This document shows positions 32,973 to 42,176 of a DNA stretch of 42,500 nucleotides, piece by piece. Position 1 is the stretch's first letter; every line of letters begins with the position of its first letter. Below the pieces are notes generated by a model. The model did no database searches. It worked only from the letters and a program-made list of their open reading frames with translations, and was not told the DNA's origin. The position numbers and the translations under genes are program-made. Origin of the DNA: Prorocentrum cordatum (Eukaryota; Sar; Dinophyceae; Prorocentrales; Prorocentraceae); NCBI GenBank assembly GCA_963575745.1, contig CAUYUJ010019089.1, positions 121,158 to 163,657 of the forward strand, given 5' to 3'.

Positions 32973-33962
32973 GTCATCGTTACCATCCTCATCAGTATCA
33001 TCATCAACAACATCGTCAACAGCATCAGCATCATAATCCAGCACAACATCATCAACACCAGACTCAACATCACCATCATAACCACCATCAACAACACTTA
33101 CATCACGATCATCATCATCACCACCATAATCACCGTCAGCGTGACCATCAGCATCATCAGCATCATCAGTCGCATCATCATCATCAGCATCATCATCAAC
33201 AACAGCAGCATCATCATCAGTATCAGTACCAGCAGCAACATCTGCCGCATCAGCATAATACTAGTCATCATCACCACATCACCATCATCACCATCATCGT
33301 CATCATTCCCCTTCCCCCGTCAGCTTCTTCATTATCCGTACGGTTCCTCCTTCCCATCATCGCCCCCTTTCCCCATCCTCATCATCGCCTCCCATCGTCC
33401 TCCCTGCGTCTCACCCAGCTCACACCCCTCGCCGCTATACCCCCTGGCAGCCTCGTCATCCGCCCTCGTGCCCTCCCCATCCGTCTCCCCGTCGGCCTCG
33501 TCATCTCCCTCCCCTCCGTCCCCTCCTTCGCATCCTCCTCATCCTTCTCCTCCGCCTCCCCTTCCTCCTCCTCTTCCTCCTCCTACTCCTTCGTCCCATC
33601 CTTCCCACCATCACCACCATCACCAATCATGAGATCGCAGGTGGTGTTCGAAAGCGAACCGAAATTCCCCGTCGGACCACCATGTCAGGGTCCTTCGTCA
33701 TGCTGGGCGCGTGGGCGGCCTTGTCTTTCGTCAAGTGATGGTACCAACCTACGTTGAACGAGTTCTTCGCCCCGACCCGCTCGACATATGCGAGCAGCTC
33801 CTGTGTCAACTGGCCGCGGTCGCCCAGCGGGGGGACAGGGCGGCGCACGACGCCCAAGTCCCTCGGCGAGGGCTTGGGCGAGGGGGACGGCACGGGAGAT
33901 GGCGCGGGCCCGCCGCATGGCGTGCGGCGAGGGCACGGGTCGCGGCCGCGATGGCGCGACAT
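30015..33962 (-). CDS. Upstream exon chain, hypothetical protein
   Basis: Minus-strand segments with protein-like composition: 33962-33693 (starts MSRHRGRDP, Pro-rich, then QLTQELLAYVERVGAKNSFN), 32743-32651 (VEVLLRHIPNAEANWTEVRD), possibly 32150-32124, 31652-31573 (QCTEPQKDTMWYFLHLMGVT), 31209-31091 (SGGAYYPDDVAQVVTMVPVD) and 30115-30015 (LDDHDDVAGTITDGDADTGN). Phases agree at each joint, with donors GA, GA, GA, GA and GC. The last segment ends AAG|GAC in phase 0 and could splice to GGGCAG|GAG at 29140, making one gene with the next four exons. No family is recognised. The exons lie between long ATC arrays that would be intron sequence. The 9-codon exon is the weakest link. Confidence 0.45.
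30225..30660. repeat. CAT/ATC array, right arm, inner block
   Basis: ATC is on the + strand, the mirror of the GAT blocks in the left arm. It encodes only repeat peptides. Confidence 0.85.
31020..31090. repeat. CTC/CCT tract
   Basis: A CCTCCTC-rich tract directly next to the exon end at 31091, thus at the start of an intron on the minus strand. A similar tract is at 31275-31350. Confidence 0.6.
31168..31199. repeat. Perfect 32-bp palindrome inside an exon
   Basis: CCGCCAGAGGCGCGC, then CC, then its exact inverted copy. It lies within the proposed exon 31209-31091, just before the conserved-looking YYPDD segment. It could mark a MITE scar or show that the exon begins later than proposed. Confidence 0.7.
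31745..32078. repeat. TGACGTCA palindromic array, right
   Basis: Units such as ATCTGACGTCAG and GTCTGACGTCAG, decaying towards the right end (CCGACGTCAG). It is the mirror-position partner of the left array at 9669-9925. Confidence 0.88.
32815..33305. repeat. CAT/ATC array, right arm, middle block
   Basis: ATC-type repeats on the + strand between proposed exons 33962-33693 and 32743-32651. The His, Ile and Ser frames here are artefacts of the repeat. Confidence 0.88.
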
Positions 33963-34184
33963 GCGGCCTGAAACGGCCTAAGCCAAAATTGGCTGGGCGA
34001 GGGGGGGCAGCGTGGAGGGGAGCAGCGTGGAGGGGGGTGCTTGGTACATCGCCCCCCCCCCCCCCTCCGATCCACCGCCGCCTCCTCATCCTCCTAGTAA
34101 TCGCCCCCCCCCCTCCTCCTCATCGTTATCGTCCACCTCTTCCTCCTCATCTTCTTCCCCCCGTCTTCGTCAACCTGGCCAGCA

Positions 34185-34519
34185 GCAGCTTCATCATCAT
34201 AACCATGGACATCATAATCAGCAACCTGATCACCATCACCATCATCATCGCCATCATTGTCAACATCACCATCACCGTCATGATCAGCATCATGTTCAGC
34301 GTCATCATCATCATACTCATCATCATCAGCAACATCATCATCACCATCCCCCGCAGTGACGGCATCATCATCAGCTTGTTTCTCGTCAGCATTACCCTCC
34401 ACGTCACCATGATCCTCATCATACTCACCATCCTCATACCCCCCGTCAGCAACATCATCAGCATCAACAGCATTGCCTGGGCGAATAGGCAGTAGGGCGG
34501 ATATGCAACACGGCGGGTC

Positions 34520-34552
<33 letters not shown>

Positions 34553-35903
34553 CCTTCGCCACCACCACACTTATCATCATCATCATCAACATTAGGTTCA
34601 TCATCATCACGACCACCACTACCATACTCATGATCATCATCATCATCATCATCAGAATCGTCACCTTGAAGATCATCAACTTTGTCATCCGCATCCTCAT
34701 CCGTATCACCATGACCATCATGAACTGTATCGTCAACATCACCATCAACATCGCCATCATCAGCATCACCATCATCGTCATATGCATCGCCCCCTCCGTC
34801 GTCGCCATCATCACCATCATCACCACCATCAGCAGCATCAGCAGCATCAGCCGTTTCAGCACCATCATCATCATTATCAGCATCAGCATCACCATCATCA
34901 CCATCATTACCATCATCATTGTCGCCGTCATCACCAGCATCGTCATTGTCATCACCATCATCGTCATCGGCATCAGGATCATCATCATAATCAGCGTCTT
35001 CTTTTGCATCGTCATCATCATCGTAATCATAATCCTCATCGGCATCGTCATCATCATCATCATCGTCACCACCCTCATCGCATCACCATAACATTCATCA
35101 TCGTCCGTATCCTCATCATCATCTTTCTTAGTATCATCCTTATCAGTATATTCATTGCTCGCAGCATGATCACCATCATCAGCAGCGTCGTCGCCATCAA
35201 CATCAGCAGAAGCATCCTCGTGGTCATCATCAGCACCATCACAGCATCATAAATCATCATCGTCGTCCTCGCCGTCATCATCTTCATCATCACCATCATG
35301 GTCATCAGCATCATCGTCACCATCTTCTTCATCATCATCGTAATCGTAAGCCTCATTATCGTCATCGGCATCGTCATCATCATCATCACCATCTTCATCG
35401 CATGACGAAAATGTTAATCCTCCCTCTCATCCTCGTCATCATCATCTTGTTCAGAATCACCCGTATCATCATAACCATTGCTCGCACGATGATCACCAGC
35501 ATCAGCATCGTCGACGTCATCAGCATCAAATAATTATCCTCGTGGTCATCTTCAGCATAATCACATCATTACAAGTCAGCATTAGCATCATACTTGGTAT
35601 TACCACTATCATCATCATAAGCATCATCATCATCACCATCACCACCACCACCATTCTCATCATCACCATCATCATCGCCATCACCTCCATCATCTCCATC
35701 AGTAGCATTAACATCATCAACATCATCAACATCCTCATTATCATCACCACTATCATCATCATCATCATCATCATCAGCATCAGCATCAGCATCATCATCA
35801 TCATCATGCAGCAGCACCATCAGCATCAGCATCAGCGTCATCATCATGATCAGCATCGTCATCACCACCATCATCATCATCATCATCATCATCATCGTCA
35901 TCG

Positions 35904-35948
<45 letters not shown>

Positions 35949-35985
35949 CCATCGTCATATCATCTTCGTTATCATCATCCCACAT
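34185..35985. repeat. CAT/ATC array, right arm, outer block
   Basis: The longest trinucleotide block of the window, about 1.8 kb with ATC on the + strand and few interruptions. It sits immediately inside the right terminal repeat, as the 8626-9150 GAT array sits inside the left one. Confidence 0.92.
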
Positions 35986-36029
35986 GTGTGATCTGACAAA
36001 ATCCTGACGTCAGGCCTGAAACTTGCACT

Positions 36030-36189
36030 AGCGCTACCGACCGTTACCGAAAATTTTTCGGTCGCGACCGAAAAACGTTACCGACCATTACTGGTCGCGA
36101 CCAGTAACGGTTACCGAAAAATTCGGTCGCGGCGGAAAGACCGGTAACGCTTTTCGCTACCGAAAAAATTCGGTCGCGCATGATCTGGG
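36030..36189 (-). repeat. Right terminal inverted repeat with subterminal motifs
   Basis: The outer 38 bp (36152-36189) match the left end in inverted orientation. Inside lie CGTTACCG, CGGTCGCGACCG and CTGGTCGCGACCAG palindromes. TGACGTCA also occurs once just inside, at 36004-36011. Confidence 0.7.
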
Positions 36190-36732
36190 TTCTCGGTTCG
36201 CGAGGGGGCGTCGCGGCCGTGACTTTTGCGGGCCCAGGCCCGTCGGTTTCGGTCCCGGGCCCTTCTCACGAAAGGGTGGCGACCGCTGGGTATGCGGCCC
36301 GACGCGTGCAGGGCGCTCTCTTGCTGCACCCCGGCGCGGGCGATCCGATGCGGCCTCGACTCCGCGCCGCTGCGGCCCGATCTGAGGCCCGCTTCGGTTC
36401 GGCCCGACGGCCCGAGTCGGCGCTGCCGGGCCCCTTTTGGCATCGCTCGGACGCGTGCATTTTTCTTTCGGCGAGGACAATCGAGGAGCATCCTCGACCA
36501 TTTGGCGAAAAAGCCACGCACGAAACCGAAAAAAACACAGAAAATGGACGTCCGAGCGATGGCCAGACCCTGCCCCTTCGGATGCAGCTCCCGGGGCGTG
36601 AAGCTCTGGCCTCGCCCTGGGCCGAACGCCGGCTCGATCCGGCTTCAGCCCGCGGAATCCCGCCAAAGCCGACGGTATCCCGCTGCACCCGCGGTCGAAT
36701 CCAGCGCAGCGGCCCCCCGACGGGGCTCAATC
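36190..36732. other. Right flank of the large element
   Basis: GC-rich sequence with frames open on both strands and no splice-bounded exon that stands out. A change from ATC repeats to ordinary GC-rich DNA coincides with the terminal repeat. Confidence 0.4.
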
Positions 36733-36773
36733 CTCCCTGACCCTTCCGACGAAGACCTCCCAGTAGTTGTCTC
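36733..36773 (-). CDS. Possible short exon (DNYWEVFVGRVRE)
   Basis: On the minus strand the frame DNYWEVFVGRVRE runs from a CATCAG|GA acceptor to GAG|GATTG, an AG|GA donor, 41 nt long. Composition is protein-like, and repeat Y sits just before the acceptor as it does before two other exons. Partner exons are not certain; 39604-39488 could be upstream. Confidence 0.35.
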
Positions 36774-36800
36774 CTGATGCTAGGTCGGGCATGTCCCCCT
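36774..36800 (-). repeat. Intron-end repeat Y, copy 2
   Basis: On the minus strand CCTGTAGGGGGACATGCCCG followed by ACCTAGCATCAG, ending at the proposed acceptor. It is the closest match to copy 1 at 5187-5216. Confidence 0.5.
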
Positions 36801-37109
36801 ACAGGCGGATTCAGGAAGAAAACTTGGAAAGAATCACCAAGCATTTGAACATGATTCAAAATAGTCGAATCATCGTCCCCAGACTATCCGTACGGGCTTC
36901 GCCCCCTGCCGCGGGCCCCCTCTCTATCATGATGGTATATATCAGAGTCGCGTCGGTGCGTCTCGGCGCTGCCTTGGCGCATCTGGGAACATCATGCGGG
37001 GGTGGATAGGAGTCATCAGCGCATATTGAGACGTTGGCGTTATCCGAATGGCCTTCGGCCCATCCCACCACCGTGCCTGGGTTGTGGGTCTGAGGCCTCT
37101 TCTACATGT

Positions 37110-37670
37110 GTTGGGGTGTCGTGGGGAGCCTCTCGGGGGCCTCTAGGAGACGGTTTGGGCGCCTCTTGGGGGCCTCTTGGGGCCTTGTGGGGTATCTTTT
37201 GGGCCTCTTGGGCGCCTCTTGGGGTCCTCTTGGGGCCTTGTGGGGTATCTTTTGGGCCTCTTGGAGGCCTCTTGGGCGCGTCTTGGGCGCCTCTTGGGGC
37301 CTCTTGGAGCCTCTTGGCGGCCTCTTTCTCGGGGCACAATATCGAATGTTCGGTTCGTGGTTCCCTGCTTGGGCCCCTCTTGGGGCCATCTTGGAGCCCT
37401 CTTGGGCCGTCTTGAGCGCTTCTTGGGCCATATTGGAGCCCTCTTGGGCCGTCTTGGAGGCGTCTTGGGCTGTCTTGGGGCGGTCTTGGGAGCTTATTGA
37501 GCTGCCTTGGAGCGTCGGAAAGCCGAAAATGCGAGAAGGCCCGAATCCTTCAAAAACCGTAATATAATTTACGATGTTGGCATCTAGGGGCTCTCGAGAG
37601 AGGCTTCTTGGAGCGCTCTTGGGGCCTCTTTGGGCCTTCTTGGGCCGTCTTGGAACCATTTTCGGGCGCT
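37110..37670. repeat. CTTGGGGCC-type degenerate tandem repeat
   Basis: Irregular units of about 10-20 bp such as CTCTTGGGGCC and GTCTTGGG. It is the inverted form of the CCAAGAGGC/CCAAGATGGC blocks inside the R repeats, although it lies outside the large element. Frames read as alternating Trp/Gly/Leu/Ala or Pro/Arg/Gln and are not genes. Confidence 0.75.
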
Positions 37671-37683
37671 TTGGCGTACTCTT

Positions 37684-37860
37684 GGCTTCGGCAATTCGAA
37701 TATGGCGTAATTTACGAGGGCTTATGGTTTCGGGAACGCCAATACGGCGTAATTGACAAGGGTTTGTTGCCTCGGGGGCGCACAGATTGTTTCATCTGTG
37801 ATGTTCTCTGGCTTCGGGAACGCGAACATGGTATATTTTGCGAGGGTTTATGGCCTTGGG
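37684..37860. repeat. Three diverged tandem units of about 60 bp
   Basis: TTCGG(G/C)AA..CG(A/C)A(A/T)A.GG(C/T)(G/A)TA followed by GAGGG(C/T)TTATGG recurs three times. It is directly joined to the CTTGGGGCC repeat. No coding character. Confidence 0.6.
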
Positions 37861-38126
37861 GCGCAGTTCTCATGTACTGTATGTTCGCGTGCCCCGCGCC
37901 TTCCCAAGAATTCTGGGAACCCCAGGGAGACGCTAACCAGATTGCTTTTCGGTGACCCCCCTCGCGCGGACTTCAACAACCTAATGTAGGAAGCGAACCT
38001 AGAATTAACTATCACGATGGAAACTGGAACTGGAGCAGGGAGCAGCAAGCCTAATCTTCGCAGCCTGGTGGCCCCGCAAGGGGGCTGGCTGATTTTTTGA
38101 CTATTTCTGAATTTTCTTCCTGTAGG

Positions 38127-38154
38127 AGGACACGCCCGACTTAATCCTAATGCT
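38127..38154 (+). repeat. Intron-end repeat Y, copy 3
   Basis: TTCCTGTAGGAGGACACGCC, then CGACTTAA, about 25-30 bases before the proposed acceptor at 38176. It matches copies 1 and 2. Confidence 0.45.
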
Positions 38155-38176
38155 CTGCCCCCCTGAGGACGCCCAG

Positions 38177-38880
38177 GCAGAGCTGGATGGCCGGGTGCGG
38201 CTGGCCGAGATGCGCCTGGACACCATGCGGGCCGCGATCCTGTATTTGCAGGCTGCCCCCTGAATCTCGGAGGAGGAAACGGCACCCATACCGCTACCTT
38301 TCCCTAGTTTTCCCTTTTTGGGGCCTCCTAGGAGGCCCCCATCGCCACGGCTGGATTCGCATCGAAATTTTTGGTCAGAACGCACCACGGGAGAGGTCCA
38401 GAAAGTAGCGGTATCGGTACCTTTTGGTTTCCCCCGGATCTTGACCCCTGTGCCTGCCTCCTTGCGCCTTGTGTCCCGCCTCCCCCTTCTCCCCAGACCC
38501 CCCTCCTCCTCCTCCTCCGCCTCCGCCTCCTCCTCCTCCTCCTCCTCCCCCTCCTCCTCCTCCTCCTCCTCCTCCCCCTCCTCCTCCCCCTCCTCCTCCC
38601 CCTCCGCCTCCGCCTTCTCCTCCTCCTCCTCCTCCTCCTCCTCCTCCTCCTCCTCCTCCTCCTCCTCCTCCTCCTCCTCCTCCTCCCCCTCCTCTTCCTC
38701 CTTCTCTTGATCCCCCTCCCCCTCCTCCTCCCCAGACCCGTCCACGGTGTGAAAAAGACGACGGATGGTTCTTGTTGCAGCTTTTGGCTCCCCGCGGCCC
38801 GTGTTGGGCTCCGGTACCGTCAGAACACACGACTCGGGATGAAGAATTGGTCCTGGAGAAGTGGTTTGTGAAGCTCCGGG
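38177..38880 (+). CDS. Two proposed exons of an unknown protein
   Basis: Exon 38177-38251 (AELDGRVRLAEMRLDTMRAA, 25 codons) is bounded by CCCAG|GC and TTGCAG|GCTGCC. Exon from 38781 (LLAPRGPCWAPVPSEHTTRD, then ELVLEKWFVKLRG) follows TTGTTGCAG. They join in phase 0 over a 529-bp intron that contains repeat X copy 2 and a long CCT tract. The end of the second exon is unclear; about 38880 is a guess. The layout, repeat Y then a short exon then repeat X, is the same as at 5187-5423. Function unknown. Confidence 0.4.
38252..38430 (+). repeat. Repeat X, copy 2
   Basis: Shares CTCGGAGGAGGAA, CTTTTTGGGGCCTCC and CTTTTGGT with the intron at 5253-5423. Its own ends still pair: GGCACCCATACCGCTACC near 38279 against the inverted GGTACCGATACCGCTAC near 38420. 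It begins directly after the proposed GC donor. Confidence 0.6.
38505..38735. repeat. CCT microsatellite
   Basis: A nearly pure (CCT)n tract, about 230 bp. On the + strand it would act as a very long polypyrimidine tract before the proposed acceptor at 38780. Confidence 0.9.
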
Positions 38881-39487
38881 GGTCCACGCAACGACAAAAG
38901 ACCCGTCGTCTGAGGTGTGGGCCCACTCTGTTCCTCGTTCCTTTCCGTTTTCTCTGCTCCTCGTCTTCCTCTGTCCTTCCTCGTCCGACCTTCCTCGTCC
39001 ATCCTCCCCTCTCCATCATCACCCTCCTCGCCCCTCTCCCTCATCCCCCCAACGACCTCTCGTCGTTCGTCCCCGTCGTGATCGTCGCCGGCGCCGTCGC
39101 TGTCACCGTCGGGGTTCCAGGTTCGAGGTTCGAGGGCTGACGATCGAGGATCGACGCTTTCTGCTGCGTTTGTGGGTCTATCTGGGCCCCTGGACGCCTG
39201 TGGAGGCGTCCAGTGACCTCTGGCGGCCCCCTCGTGGTTGGGGTCGTCGTGGGCGTCGTCATCGTCGTCATCGTCGTCGCTGCCACCGTCGTCGTTGCCC
39301 GATCCTCCTGCTCCTCTGCCGTCGTCGATCCTCCCTCGTGGCCCTGGCACATGCCGCCTGGCAGGCGGGCGTCGAGTGGCGGCCTTCTCGCACGAGGCGG
39401 GTGCCTCGTTGTCCTGGTACTCTCGAGGGCCGCGATTGTTCAATCGAGCCCACGCGCGCCCTCGTCGCGCACATGGGGCGTGCCTGC
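38881..39487. other. Stretch without a firm gene
   Basis: TCCTCGTCC-type and GTCGTCATCGTC-type repeats (to about 39300). Open frames exist on both strands but have no bounded exon that I can support. Confidence 0.4.
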
Positions 39488-39604
39488 CTTGCCCGGCTCA
39501 TCCCACGACAGCGACGCGAACGAGCCCTTCGATAAGTCGTCGATCTGTTTGATGGCTTCGGCCGCCGCACAGTGAACGCTGCCGCCTGCCGCTGGCGCTT
39601 CCGC
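39488..39604 (-). CDS. Possible exon of an unknown protein
   Basis: On the minus strand 39 codons (AEAPAAGGSVHCAAAEAIKQ, then IDDLSKGSFASLSWDEPGK) run from a CCGCAG|GCG acceptor to AAG|GCAGGC, an AG|GC donor, in phase 0 at both ends. A T-rich stretch precedes it on the same strand. Exons 42308-42177 and 41793-41720 could belong to the same gene. Confidence 0.4.
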
Positions 39605-39704
39605 CTGCGGCTGTTTTTTTTGCTTTAAAAAGATACATATTTTTACGAAAACGAAAAATAATAATAACAATAATAATAATATTAAATATAAAAAAAAACA
39701 AAAA

Positions 39705-39766
<62 letters not shown>
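39605..39766. repeat. AT-rich tract with a 61-base A run
   Basis: 39706-39766 is an unbroken A run on the + strand, next to AATAATAAT repeats. As read by the minus-strand exon that follows, it is a long poly-T tract near an acceptor. It is the most AT-rich part of the window. Confidence 0.85.
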
Positions 39767-39767
<1 letters not shown>

Positions 39768-40255
39768 GCCGCTTCTGGCCCGCCGCGCCTCGGCGCGACA
39801 CGCCATCCGTGTCCTGGACCCCCCGAGCATCGACGCCCCGAGCCTTTCCCGACCTCCCGCCCCGCGGAGCGGAGCGGCACGCCACCCACTCGCAGGGCGT
39901 GGCGTGTCGCCGGGGCCGCCGCGACGACGCGCCAGAGATGAAGCAGTGCCCGACCGTGGCTGCGGTGCACCTCGCCAGGCCAGGGAGGGGCCGCGCGCAA
40001 GGGGCTGCGACCCTGGAGGCGCAGCCGCCGTGGGCACGCGGCGCGGTCTGGCCAGCGGGCGCGGGCCTGCCTCCGCGCTGTCACGACACGCCGCGGGTGC
40101 GAGCCTGCGAATTGCGCCCGCAGGGGAGCCAGAAGGAAGAGGCTGGTCGCGAAGGGCGTTACTAATCCGAGGCGGTCATCGTCACACCTGCAGTGGTGTA
40201 CTCTGTTCCCCAAGTAGCCCTTCCGTGAAGAGGTCCTTACTTCTGTACTAAGGAA
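39767..40255. other. GC-rich stretch without a firm gene
   Basis: Open frames on both strands follow from composition. I found no bounded exon. Confidence 0.35.
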
Positions 40256-40385
40256 TTGGGCCGTGTCTTCGGCCTGGCGGCGACGTGGCCGCCGTCGCCG
40301 CCCCGTCGCCGCCTCGTCGCCGCCCGCCGTCTTGGCCGTGTCTTCAGTCTGGCGGCTATGTGGCCGCCGTCGCCTCCCTTCGCCA
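40256..40385. repeat. Tandem duplication of about 77 bp
   Basis: TTGGGCCGTGTCTTCGGCCT at 40256 and TTGGCCGTGTCTTCAGTCTG at 40333 begin two similar units, each continuing with GGCGGC and GTGGCCGCCGTCGCC. Function unknown. Confidence 0.6.
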
Positions 40386-40391
40386 CCGTTG

Positions 40392-40810
40392 GATTGCACC
40401 ACATAAGTTGCACGAAAACATCGCGCCTGCAGCGCGCTTTGTGATGGCTCACATCATGGATTGCACCACATACATCTCAGAACATACATGTCACAACATA
40501 GATTGCACCACACATATTGCACTGTATGCGCATATATGCATGCATCCGTCCATCCATGCATACATACACGCACACATACATGCATACAGGCATACAAGCA
40601 TACATGCATACATACATAGATGCATACATGCATACATGTGTAAATGCGTACATCCTTATATGCATACACACATGTCTACATGCATCTATTTATATACGCA
40701 TAAATGCATACGTCCATGCTTACATGCGTACACGCATACATGCAGATATGCATACATGCATACACGTATATATGCATACCTGTATACCTGGATACATGCA
40801 TACATTTGTT
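40392..40810. repeat. GATTGCACCACATA repeats and CATACATG microsatellite
   Basis: GATTGCACCACA(C)ATA occurs three times (about 40393, 40459, 40500). A degenerate ATACATGC array follows to 40810. The Tyr/His/Ile/Met-rich frames here are products of the array. Confidence 0.8.
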
Positions 40811-41710
40811 TGTCGGCGGCTGGGCACAGGGTGACTGATCCGGCGGATGGGCAACAGGGGACTCGCTGTATGCAAATTAAGGCCGCCATGCACGGAGGAG
40901 GAGGAGGAGGAGGAGGAGGAGGAGGAGGAGCCCCTGCGCGACAGGAGGAGAGGAGGCGGGGCCCACTCAGAGTCACCGACTGCAGCAGGGGGAGCGCCGA
41001 GGGGGGGAACAGCGCCAGCACTGAGCTGCCCTGAGCTGCACTGAGCTGAAGCTGGGGGGGAACGCAGCCCGACAGACTGGGCGGCAGGGGGGGGAGCAAC
41101 ACGAGCGAATCAGAGACTCGACCCAGCGAACCGACAGGCGCGGTCCGGGGGAAGAGCCAAAGCGCCGAGACCAGGGGGGCCAACGAGGCGCAGCAGGAGG
41201 CGAGAGGCGGAGGGCGGGCAGGCACGAGGGTGCCTCGACACGCGACGCCGTAGCCCAGCGGGTGACGGAGAATGCCGACCCAGACTCGGGGCCACACCAG
41301 GGTGCGGCACGGAGCTGGGGGGCGCTTGGGAAGGGAGGAGCGGAGAGTGCCACGCCAAGAGGGGGAGCGGCGTGGTCCAAGCAGGCCACCGCAGCGGGGC
41401 GTGCGCCGAGAGCAGAGGGCCCGTTATCAGGAGGGGAAAAAACACACAGACACAATTAATCGGCGATTCCCAGAAAATATAAGAAAATATGGGAAGTGGG
41501 GGGAAGACAAAAAACCAGAAAATATGGGAAGCTATTGGAATATTGTTATTTGTGTGTATTTATTTGTGTGTCCCAGTTCCCCGTCACGTTAGGCGCAAGC
41601 CGCGATGGCCGGGCAAGGCGCCGAAGAAGAGCGGCAGCGTCCAACACACCAGTAACCGGTGGATGGATGTGAGGCCTGAAAGCCCGGCAACAGGCAGGGA
41701 AACGCAGGAC
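40811..41710. other. Stretch without a recognisable gene
   Basis: It contains a GAG array at 40898-40930, GAGCTGC-type repeats at 41020-41052, purine-rich GC-rich DNA to about 41440 and an AT-richer segment at 41450-41575. No supported exon. Confidence 0.4.
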
Positions 41711-41719
41711 CCGAGTAAG

Positions 41720-41793
41720 CCGGAACTCGGGTCTGCCGACGTTTTTTTGACGAGCGCGTCCTGGATGTTGGCGGTCCAGTTTTCGTGGGATGT
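41720..41793 (-). CDS. Possible exon of an unknown protein
   Basis: On the minus strand after GCCGCAG, the frame reads TSHENWTANIQDALVKKTSA, a natural-looking segment. The 3' border is uncertain (AG|GA at NIQ|, or GT near 41720). It joins in phase 0 with the exon at 42308-42177. Confidence 0.33.
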
Positions 41794-42176
41794 CTGCGGC
41801 GGGAGGTCGCGTTGAAATTCAGATTGGGTCTCGTCATTTTCATGATGGCCCCGTCAGGCCAACCCGAGTCCCCCTTACCCGAGTCTTACGTGTCCCCGAA
41901 AAAGGGTGGGGACACCGAATAGGTGCAAGGGCGGTTACGGAGCACTCTCCTTGCGGCCATGGGCGCAACCGTCGCAGAAGCGCCACGGCGCATGGAAGGC
42001 CTGTTGTGGCCCCTCGGTGCAGCCGCAGTGAATCAGGGAGGCGACGAGGCCAGAGAGCGGAGGAAGATGCGAAGGAAGGCGGCGTCGTGTCAGCTGGGGT
42101 CCCTGTTGCCCCCACTGCGCTGAGAGCATTACCTGGTCCAGGCCGCACTGGGTCCGCCGCCTCCTCGCTGCATGTC

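Larger units (their letters stand above)
8396..36189. mobile_element. Candidate giant DNA transposon (27.8 kb) with terminal inverted repeats
   Basis: The left end (8396-8433) and the reverse complement of the right end (36152-36189) agree at 37 of 38 positions, starting CCCAGATCATGCGCGACCGA. Inside each end lies 150-230 bp of CGGTAACG/CGTTACCG and CGGTCGCGACCG repeats, like the subterminal repeats of CACTA-type elements. Reading inwards, both arms then show GAT arrays, a TGACGTCA array and further GAT arrays. The interval encodes a transposase-like protein and at least two multi-exon genes, all on the minus strand. Only TT is shared as a possible target duplication, which could be chance. 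Two separate small elements in opposite orientation would give the same ends, so the unity of the interval is an inference. Confidence 0.55.

Noticed and set aside
36189-36195. TT as target-site duplication of the large element
   Set aside because: A two-base match next to each terminus is expected often by chance, so it is not counted as evidence.
38375-39022. Poly-Gly and poly-Pro/poly-Leu frames
   Set aside because: They come from the CCT microsatellite at 38505-38735. Only the segment after 38780 has protein-like composition.
40454-40834. Cys/Met/Tyr-rich small frames on both strands
   Set aside because: Artefacts of the CATACATG microsatellite.
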